Origin: Verrucomicrobiota bacterium
GTDB taxonomy: Bacteria > Verrucomicrobiota > Verrucomicrobiia > Verrucomicrobiales > Verrucomicrobiaceae
DNA: 40,671 bases
NCBI GenBank assembly: GCA_009885695.1
Contig: VFKE01000011.1
Location: forward strand, 1 to 40,671
Reading direction: 5' to 3'
Shown here: piece by piece, positions 35,547 to 40,671 of the stretch
Layout of the letters: every line of letters begins with the position of its first letter
How positions within the stretch are numbered: the stretch's first letter is position 1
Notes under the pieces: generated by a model
Database searches by the model: none
What the model was told of the DNA's origin: nothing
The model's input: only the letters and a program-made list of their open reading frames with translations
Program-made: the position numbers and the translations under genes

Positions 35547-36659
35547 TTAGCGCAGGATTTCGCGCAGCGCCGCGAGGACGAGGTCCACATTGCGCACTGT
35601 TGAGCCGTGGCCCATGAGGCCGATGCGCCAGGCCTTGCCCGCCATCACCCCGAGGCCCGCGCCGATCTCAATGTCGTATTCATCGAGCAGGCGCTTCCGC
35701 ACGCCGGCGTCGTTCGCACCTTCAGGGATGCCGATGCAGTTCAGCGTGTGCAGCGAATGTTTCGGAATGTAACTCAGCCCCATCGCCTCCAGCCCCGCGC
35801 GCAGGCGTTGGTGCATCTTCGCGTGGCGCGCGACCCGGTTGTCGAGTCCTTCCTCGAGCACGATGGCCAGCGCTTCCCGGAGGGCGTAGGTCATGTTGAT
35901 CGGCGCGGTGTGATGATAAACGCGGCCTCCGCCTCCGCCGCCAGTGTAGTATTTGCGCAGCATCGAGATATCGAGATACCACGACTGAACCTTCGTCGTG
36001 CGCGCGTCCATGCGGGCGAGAGAGCGCGCGCTAAAACTGACCGGCGAAAGGCCCGGCGGGCAGCTCAGGCATTTTTGGGTGCCGCTATAGATCGCATCAA
36101 TGCCCCAGTCATCCACGCGCAACTCGTGTCCGCCGAGGCTTGTGACCGCGTCCACCACCAGCAGCGCATCATGCGCGTGAACGATCTTGTCCAATCCTTC
36201 GAGCGGTTGGTGTGCGCCGGTGCTGGTTTCTGCGTGGACGATCCCCACGAGCATCGTCTTGGGATGTTGCTCCAGCGCGGCGGCGATCTGGTCGAAGGTG
36301 AAAATATCGCCCCACGCCGCCTCGATGGCATGCACCGTGGCGCCGCAGCGTTCCATCACGTCCTTCATCCGTCCGCCGAACACTCCGTTCACGCAGACGA
36401 TGACTTCGTCGCCGGGCTCGATCAGGTTCACGGCGGCACATTCCATGCCCGCCATGCCGGTGCCGCTCACGGGAAAGGTCAGCGGATTTTTTGTCTGGAA
36501 AACCTGGCGCAGCATCTCGCAGGTTTCGTCCATGATGGCAAGATACTGCGGATCGAGGTGACCCAGCGTGGGTGCCGCCATGGCGCGGAGCACGCGTGAT
36601 GAAACAGGACTGGGGCCGGGACCGAGCAGGATGCGCTCGGCGGGGAACTGGGTGTTCAT
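35547..36659 (-). CDS. Alanine/serine-glyoxylate aminotransferase
   Basis: A class V PLP aminotransferase of 370 residues. The start 'ERILLGPGPSPVSSRVLRAM' and 'GHLDPQYLAIMDET' are standard for the AGXT/SGAT family. 'SGTGMAGMECA' binds the cofactor phosphate, 'VVDAVTSLGGHEL' carries the ring-binding Asp170, and Lys196 in 'YSGTQKCLSCPPGLSP' is the Schiff-base lysine. The amino donor (Ala or Ser) cannot be settled. It would convert glyoxylate from GlcDEF to glycine. A run of six Gly in 'YYTGGGGGGRVYHH' is a little unusual. ATG 36659 removes a non-conserved upstream extension. It is the first gene of the glycolate cluster and is divergent from sucC. Confidence 0.92.
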   Translation of the reverse strand: MNTQFPAERILLGPGPSPVSSRVLRAMAAPTLGHLDPQYLAIMDETCEMLRQVFQTKNPLTFPVSGTGMAGMECAAVNLIEPGDEVIVCVNGVFGGRMKDVMERCGATVHAIEAAWGDIFTFDQIAAALEQHPKTMLVGIVHAETSTGAHQPLEGLDKIVHAHDALLVVDAVTSLGGHELRVDDWGIDAIYSGTQKCLSCPPGLSPVSFSARSLARMDARTTKVQSWYLDISMLRKYYTGGGGGGRVYHHTAPINMTYALREALAIVLEEGLDNRVARHAKMHQRLRAGLEAMGLSYIPKHSLHTLNCIGIPEGANDAGVRKRLLDEYDIEIGAGLGVMAGKAWRIGLMGHGSTVRNVDLVLAALREILR

Positions 36660-36716
36660 GGTGATGAAATTGGGTGGGTGTGGTGCGGCTATATGTGGGT
36701 TTCTGCGGTTTGCAAA

Positions 36717-36743
36717 ACTATAGACGAAAGATTTTGCGGTCAA
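36717..36743 (-). promoter_or_regulatory. Possible sigma-70-type promoter for the aminotransferase-glc cluster
   Basis: Reading the minus strand, TTGACC (36743-36738) is followed after 15 bases by TATAGT (36722-36717), about 58 bases before the aminotransferase start. The boxes fit the consensus fairly well, but the spacing is short. Prediction only. Confidence 0.3.
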
Positions 36744-36783
36744 CGCACAGTATATAAAGGCCTGTGGCGAACGGGCGTTTCAC

Positions 36784-36811
36784 TTGACGCTGGAAGCGTC
36801 GCCCCTATTCT
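36784..36811 (+). promoter_or_regulatory. Possible sigma-70-type promoter for sucC
   Basis: TTGACG (36784-36789) and TATTCT (36806-36811) are separated by 16 bases. Transcription would begin near 36818, leaving a leader of only about ten bases before ATG 36827, and no Shine-Dalgarno is seen, so translation may be nearly leaderless. Prediction from sequence alone. Confidence 0.4.
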
Positions 36812-36826
36812 GCGCGCTCTATTTTC

Positions 36827-38011
36827 ATGAATATCCACGAATATCAAGCCAAGGAACTTTTCGAGAAATTCGGCGTCGCATCCCCTCAGGGCAAAGTCGC
36901 GGGCACCGCAGCGGAAGCAGGACAGGCTGCGCGCGACATCGGCGGCACCGGACTGGTGGTGAAGGCCCAGGTTCATGCCGGCGGACGCGGGAAGGGCACA
37001 TTTACCAACGGCTTCAAGGGCGGCGTGCATCTCGTGGACACCGCAGAACAGGCCCGGGATCTCGCGGGCAAAATGCTCGGCCAGATTCTGGTGACTCATC
37101 AGACCGGTCCCGAAGGCAAGCTCGTGAGCAAGGTGCTCATCGCAAAATCGGTGGACATTAAAAAGGAATATTACTTCGCCGTGCTCTTCGATCGCGCCGG
37201 CAGCCGGCACAGCATCATCGCCAGCACCGAGGGTGGCATGAACATTGAAGAAGTCGCGGAGAAGACTCCGGAAAAGATCATCAAAGAACCGGTGCACCCC
37301 ACCCTCGGACTCCAGTCTTATCAGTGTCGCAAGATCGCTGCCGCGCTAGGCTTGCGCGGCCCGCTCATGAACCAGGCGGTGAAGCTTTTCACCGCCGTCT
37401 ATAACATGTATCTCAAGTGCGACTGCTCGCTCATCGAGATCAATCCGCTCGCAGTCACCACGGACGGCCAGCTCGTGGCGCTTGATGCCAAGTTCAACTT
37501 CGACGACAACGCACTCTACCGTCAGAAAGATGTCAGCGCGATGCGCGACAAGACCGAAGAAGATCCACGCGAAGTTGCTGCCAGTGAGTTCGGACTGAAT
37601 TACATCGGCCTCGACGGCAACATCGCCTGCCTTGTCAACGGTGCTGGTCTGGCCATGGCGACGATGGATATCATCAAGCACTACGGTGGTGATCCCGCGA
37701 ACTTTCTCGACGTCGGCGGCGGCGCATCCAAAGAACAGGTGACCGCAGCCTTCAAAATTATTCTCTCCGATAAAAAAGTAAAAGGCATCCTCGTGAACAT
37801 CTTCGGTGGCATCATGGACTGCAACATCGTCGCCACTGGCATCGTCGCCGCCGCGAACGAAGTCGGTCTGAGCCTGCCGCTGGTCGTCCGGCTTGAAGGC
37901 AACAATGTCGAAGCCGGCAAGAAAACTCTAGCCGAAAGCGGATTGGCCATCAGCACCGCCAGTGATTTGACTGATGCCGCGAAGAAGATTGTCGCTGCTA
38001 TTAGGGGTTAG
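36827..38011 (+). CDS. sucC: Succinyl-CoA synthetase, beta subunit (ADP-forming)
   Basis: The ATP-grasp and substrate-specificity subunit of the TCA-cycle enzyme that makes ATP or GTP from succinyl-CoA; 394 residues, normal length. The start '[17 protein letters not shown]' and '[14 protein letters not shown]' are canonical, as are '[11 protein letters not shown]', '[15 protein letters not shown]', '[24 protein letters not shown]' and '[14 protein letters not shown]'. The very end is unusual: the last two codons (AGG GGT) and the TAG stop lie in the left end of an inserted element, so the native C-terminus has been replaced or trimmed slightly ('...KKIVAAIRG'). sucD, its normal immediate partner, follows 533 bases later. 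Confidence 0.97.
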   Translation: MNIHEYQAKELFEKFGVASPQGKVAGTAAEAGQAARDIGGTGLVVKAQVHAGGRGKGTFTNGFKGGVHLVDTAEQARDLAGKMLGQILVTHQTGPEGKLVSKVLIAKSVDIKKEYYFAVLFDRAGSRHSIIASTEGGMNIEEVAEKTPEKIIKEPVHPTLGLQSYQCRKIAAALGLRGPLMNQAVKLFTAVYNMYLKCDCSLIEINPLAVTTDGQLVALDAKFNFDDNALYRQKDVSAMRDKTEEDPREVAASEFGLNYIGLDGNIACLVNGAGLAMATMDIIKHYGGDPANFLDVGGGASKEQVTAAFKIILSDKKVKGILVNIFGGIMDCNIVATGIVAAANEVGLSLPLVVRLEGNNVEAGKKTLAESGLAISTASDLTDAAKKIVAAIRG

Positions 38012-38529
38012 GTGTTATGAGTTAGGAAATTAAAGATGGAACCGCTTCGCTCATTTGAAGATTTGGAATACTGGAAGGCTTGCCGCCAGCTTCGCCTTTT
38101 TGTGAGCCGGGAGGTTGCCGCACATTTGCCCAAAGACGAAAGGTTTGACCTTGCCAGCCAGATCAGAAGGGCTGTGCGCTCTACGACGGCCAATATTGCT
38201 GAAGGATTTGGACGGTTTCATTATCGCGACAACTACAAGTTCTGTAGCAATGCGCGAGGCTCCCTTTTTGAAATCCTTGATCATTTAATTACGGCAAAAG
38301 ACGATGGATGCATCAGTGAATCAACACTTTTAGAAGGACGAGCGCTCTTTGAAAGCGCCAAGCGCCTCGTCAACGGCTATATGAGCTACCTCCAACGTGC
38401 CGCCAACGACGGTGAAAACCTGCGCGAAGATTCCACCGCCTACAGAGTCACCGACGAACTTGACCCATCGCCGGAAAATGATGACGAGTGCCCGGCCATC
38501 ATAACTCCTAACAAATAACTTCTAACCCC
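38004..38529. mobile_element. Putative mobile element with inverted ends carrying a four-helix-bundle gene
   Basis: A 526-bp segment sits between sucC and sucD. Its ends are inverted repeats: GGGGTTAGGTGTTATGAGTT from 38004, and ATAACTTCTAACCCC ending at 38529; further inward the left TTATGAGTTAGG faces the right CCTAACAAATAA. Overall the ends match imperfectly over roughly 27 bases. The outermost GGGGTTAG/CTAACCCC are exact, and both sides are flanked by the direct triplet TTA (38001-38003 and 38530-38532), a possible target duplication. The only gene inside is the four-helix-bundle gene; no transposase motif is visible. A gene-less relative lies at 18510-18601. Confidence 0.6.
38036..38518 (+). 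CDS. Four-helix-bundle protein (S23/23S rRNA intervening-sequence family)
   Basis: A 160-residue protein of the four-helix-bundle family first seen in 23S rRNA intervening sequences (also related to the Avd proteins of diversity-generating retroelements). Key sequence: '[18 protein letters not shown]', '[31 protein letters not shown]', with the hallmark 'Q.rRa..S...NIAEG', then '[21 protein letters not shown]'. Residues about 120-160 form an acidic tail atypical of the family; its last codons lie in the element's right inverted repeat. It sits between sucC and sucD, where no gene is expected, and is enclosed by inverted repeats. Biochemical function is unknown. I found no reverse transcriptase or rRNA gene nearby. 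Confidence 0.85.
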   Translation: MEPLRSFEDLEYWKACRQLRLFVSREVAAHLPKDERFDLASQIRRAVRSTTANIAEGFGRFHYRDNYKFCSNARGSLFEILDHLITAKDDGCISESTLLEGRALFESAKRLVNGYMSYLQRAANDGENLREDSTAYRVTDELDPSPENDDECPAIITPNK

Positions 38530-38544
38530 TTACTCATTTCCCCC

Positions 38545-39453
38545 ATGGCCATCCTCGTTGACTCCAATACTCGCATTCTCGTCCAAGGCATCACCGGCGA
38601 CTTCGGTTCCCGTCACGCGAAACTCTCGCTCGATTACGGCACCAAGCTAGTCGCCGGGGTCACGCCCGGAAAGGGCGGGCAGTTCTTCGAGCACGATGGT
38701 CACAAGGTTCCCGTGTTCGACACCGTGGGCGAGGCGATGAAGGAGACCGGTGCCACTGTGAGTGCGATCTTCGTGCCGCCACCCTTTGCCGCTGATGCCA
38801 TCCTCGAAGGCGTTGATGCCGGACTCGATCTCGTGGTGGCAATCACTGAAGGCATTCCGATCAACGACATGATCAAAGTGAAGTCCGCGATGGGCCACAG
38901 GAAGACGCGGCTCATCGGCCCCAACTGCCCCGGCGTGGTCACTCCCGGCACCGGCAAGGATTCGCACGGTGGTTGCCGCATCGGCATCGCGCCTGGCTAT
39001 ATTCACAAGCGCGGCAACGTCGGCGTCGTCTCCCGCAGCGGCACGCTCACTTACGAAGCCGTCTGGCAGCTCACTACGCGCGGCTATGGCCAGAGCACCT
39101 GCGTCGGCATCGGCGGTGATCCGGTCAACGGCACCAACCATCTCGACGTGCTCAAGATGTTCAACGAAGACCCCGAAACCGAAGCCATCATCATGATTGG
39201 CGAGATCGGTGGCAACGCCGAGACCGAGGCTGCGCTCTGGGCGAAGGACAACTGTAAAAAGCCCATCGCCGGATTCATCGCTGGCGCCACAGCACCTCCC
39301 GGACGTCGCATGGGTCACGCCGGTGCTATTGTCGGCGGTGCGGACGACACCGCTCAGGCCAAGAAGCGCATCCTCGCCGATTGCGGCATCGCGGTTTCCG
39401 AAACGCCCGCCGACATGGCGGTGACGCTGCTGAAGCATTGGGGGAAGGCTTGA
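38545..39453 (+). CDS. sucD: Succinyl-CoA synthetase, alpha subunit
   Basis: The CoA-binding subunit with the phosphorylated histidine; 302 residues. '[16 protein letters not shown]' is the CoA-binding Rossmann start, 'PGKGGQ' and '[14 protein letters not shown]' follow, '[12 protein letters not shown]' lies mid-protein, and the active histidine is His258 in '[13 protein letters not shown]'. Compared with common SucD there is a short insertion between 'TPG' and 'CRIGIAPG' (about TGKDSHGG, 135-143). Beginning at ATG 38545 gives the standard N-terminus '[15 protein letters not shown]'. An inserted element separates it from sucC, so expression may depend on read-through or a promoter supplied by the element. 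Confidence 0.97.
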   Translation: MAILVDSNTRILVQGITGDFGSRHAKLSLDYGTKLVAGVTPGKGGQFFEHDGHKVPVFDTVGEAMKETGATVSAIFVPPPFAADAILEGVDAGLDLVVAITEGIPINDMIKVKSAMGHRKTRLIGPNCPGVVTPGTGKDSHGGCRIGIAPGYIHKRGNVGVVSRSGTLTYEAVWQLTTRGYGQSTCVGIGGDPVNGTNHLDVLKMFNEDPETEAIIMIGEIGGNAETEAALWAKDNCKKPIAGFIAGATAPPGRRMGHAGAIVGGADDTAQAKKRILADCGIAVSETPADMAVTLLKHWGKA

Positions 39454-39462
39454 GGGTTTCCC

Positions 39463-39599
39463 TTGGGAGCGCCGGCGGGAGCGCGGCACCCCTGCCGGCG
39501 AGCGCTTCTTCGATCGACGTGGCGCGTTTCGAGCTTCGATATTTGTGCCGCTGCGCGGGAGGTAGCTTCGACGCCGCCAAGGGTGGACGGCGCTCCCAG
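39463..39599. repeat. GC-rich inverted repeat between convergent genes
   Basis: TTGGGAGCGCCGGC (39463-39476) and GACGGCGCTCCCAG (39586-39599) are inverted, 12 of 14 matching. A smaller GCCGGC pair lies inside near 39471-39476 and 39491-39500. It fills the space between the sucD stop and the outer-membrane gene stop; it is REP-like and may shape transcript ends. No T-run follows. Confidence 0.55.
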
Positions 39600-39601
39600 C
39601 G

Positions 39602-40509
39602 CTAAAACCTCCAGTTCACGCTTCCCAGCGCTTCGACGTTGAACAATCTCGGATTGGTCACCGTGGTGCCCACGCCGATTCCCAGCCAGGTCTTCTCCCC
39701 GATCTGCAAATGCACCCCCGCGGTCAGGTCCACCGAATCGCGCCGACGCTCCGGGTCGCCCTCTCCGCGATGTGTCAGCGGCGTGTTCACATGCACTTCG
39801 AAGGTCGGCACCACCGCCTTGATCAGGCCGGAACCGCACTGACAGTTCCAGCCGATGCCGATGTCGTTGAACAGCTATACTTGTCCCCGCCGCCTTGCAC
39901 CGGTTCGTAGGGATTGACCGGGATGGTCACGGCCATGCCACCGGAGAGGGTGAAGCCGCCGCGGTGCAGCAGCTTGTGCTTGTAGATCAGGCTTAGGTCG
40001 TCGATTTCGAAATCGCCGCGGAACTGGGAGAAGGGCACGCGCAGGCCGAGGGAGGCCTCGCCGCCGAGGATGGTCTTCTCGAAGCCGAGCGTCTCGCGGT
40101 GGAAGTCGCTGCCGAGCACCTCGGTGTAGAAGTTGTAGGTCAGGAAGACGCGGTCCTGGGGCAGCGGGCTTTCGTTCTCCCCGATCTTGAAGGGGCCGTA
40201 GGAGGTGACCACGGGCGGGACGCGCTTGGCGACGGATTTTCTGTTGCCCTCTTCGCCGGTGATGGGACTCGGCTCCGGATCAGTCCAGTCCCCGAAGAGG
40301 GGCGGCGGGATGAAGGGCGCGGGCGTGGCGGGGATGACGACAGCTTTCGAGGAGGCCGGTGCGCCGGCGAAGGAGGTCGGAGCAGTCAGGAGGATGAGCG
40401 CGGTGAGGAGCGCCCAAGGAGACGGCACACTCCTGTGCCGTGAGCGGACCATTCCTGAGCGGGACAGAAGTGTCCCGCCTCTTTGCGGGTTGCGGGAGAT
40501 TGGTTTCAT
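39602..40509 (-). pseudogene. Frameshifted exported beta-barrel-type (outer membrane) protein
   Basis: Two frames form one protein. The first runs from 40509 to a stop at 39823 and contains a signal sequence ('PWALLTALILLTAPTSFAG'), a Pro-rich linker and alternating strand-like stretches ('RVFLTYNFYTEVLG', 'ILGGEASLGLRVPFSQF', 'HRGGFTLSGGMAVTIPVNPYEP'). Near 39873 the sense continues in another frame as 'FNDIGIGWNCQCGSGLIKAVVPTFEVHVNTP' and ends 'VEALGSVNWRF', a typical outer-membrane beta-strand C-terminus with final Phe. One missing base would explain it; it may be a real mutation or a sequencing error. An internal ATG at 40452 is a likely start; the codons before and just after it are encoded by palindromes. 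Function unknown. Confidence 0.7.
40424..40478. repeat. Two REP-like palindromes at the start of the outer-membrane gene
   Basis: GGCACACTCCTGTGCC (40424-40439) and GCGGGACAGAAGTGTCCCGC (40459-40478) are adjacent stem-loops. They overlap the 5' end of the frameshifted outer-membrane gene and encode its first residues. Confidence 0.75.
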
Positions 40510-40567
40510 GGCCCGGATTGTGCGACGGAAGCCGGGGCGGGGTCAATGGGAAATCATGGAATTGTCG

Positions 40568-40611
40568 TGTAGCTTTCAAAGCGGGACGGCTTGTAGCACT
40601 CAAAGCGGGAC
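40568..40611. mobile_element. Two 24-bp direct repeats, possible insertion-sequence end
   Basis: TGTAGC(TT/AC)TCAAAGCGGGAC occurs at 40568-40587 and again at 40592-40611, a 24-base period. Multiple terminal repeats starting with TGT are a feature of IS21-family ends, so an element may begin here and run past the window. No transposase gene is visible within the remaining 60 bases. Confidence 0.4.
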
Positions 40612-40641
40612 ATTTTTTCAGACGAGGTTTGGGCCGAGGTG

Positions 40642-40668
40642 AAAAAGCAGTTTGGGACGCTGCTTTTT
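40642..40668. terminator. Terminator-like hairpin at the window edge
   Basis: AAAAAGCAG (40642-40650) and CTGCTTTTT (40660-40668) pair around a nine-base loop. The stem has an A-run before it and a T-run after it, so it could terminate transcription in either direction. The gene it would serve is outside the window or part of the element beginning near 40568. Confidence 0.45.
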
Positions 40669-40671
40669 GTC

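Noticed and set aside
38036-38518. Diversity-generating retroelement (Avd-type gene)
   Set aside because: The protein family matches, but no reverse transcriptase or template/variable repeat pair is visible nearby.
39354-39839. 161-codon frame on the minus strand
   Set aside because: It overlaps both sucD and the outer-membrane gene in the wrong frame; Arg/Ala/Gly-rich composition marks it as a GC-rich shadow.

Overview
The window looks like a chromosomal segment of a Gram-negative bacterium of the PVC group, most likely Verrucomicrobiota. This rests on a MoxR/DUF58/Bat operon, a secreted DUF1460-type hydrolase, many signal-peptide proteins, scarce Shine-Dalgarno sites, a four-helix-bundle (S23-type) gene and many REP-like palindromes. 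It is inference; no rRNA gene is present. I saw no tRNA, rRNA, CRISPR array, prophage or complete transposase gene.

Layout. 1-445 is non-coding and made of nested palindromes. 446-5259 (minus) holds a DUF1826-like protein, a DUF3303-like protein, release factor 3 and arginyl-tRNA synthetase. 5260-5821 is non-coding and contains a 152-bp MITE-like element. 5822-11392 holds a secreted putative alpha/alpha-toroid protein, a TPR protein with a proline-rich repeat tail, a TolQ/ExbB-like membrane protein and a site-2 protease with CBS domains. 11368-19624 (minus) is a complete aerotolerance-type operon, transcribed MoxR, DUF58, DUF4381, BatA, BatB-BatC fusion, BatD, BatE. Upstream on the same strand lie an AI-2E-type permease, a NadD-NadK fusion, a DUF1460 hydrolase and a TPM-domain protein. 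24239-30129 holds fabG, a secreted unknown, a cupredoxin, a zinc-ribbon protein, a PQQ-type beta-propeller, a HemW-like radical SAM enzyme and a chorismate-lyase-like protein.

30219-36659 (minus) is a glycolate module: glyoxylate aminotransferase, GlcD, GlcE, GlcF and an LctP-family permease, with the four glc/permease genes overlapping at start/stop codons. It would import glycolate, oxidise it to glyoxylate and transaminate that to glycine. Divergent from it are sucC and sucD (succinyl-CoA synthetase). The window ends with a frameshifted outer-membrane-type gene and two 24-bp repeats that may be the edge of an insertion sequence.

The most unusual feature lies between sucC and sucD. A 526-bp element carries one four-helix-bundle gene, has imperfect terminal inverted repeats (GGGGTTAG...CTAACCCC) and is flanked by a direct TTA. 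Its left end supplies the sucC stop codon. A gene-less ~92-bp relative with similar ends sits about 20 kb away, between moxR and the DUF58 gene. Together they suggest a small mobile family with a non-autonomous derivative. Other points of note are the NadD-NadK fusion and three exported proteins whose N-termini are encoded by repeat DNA.
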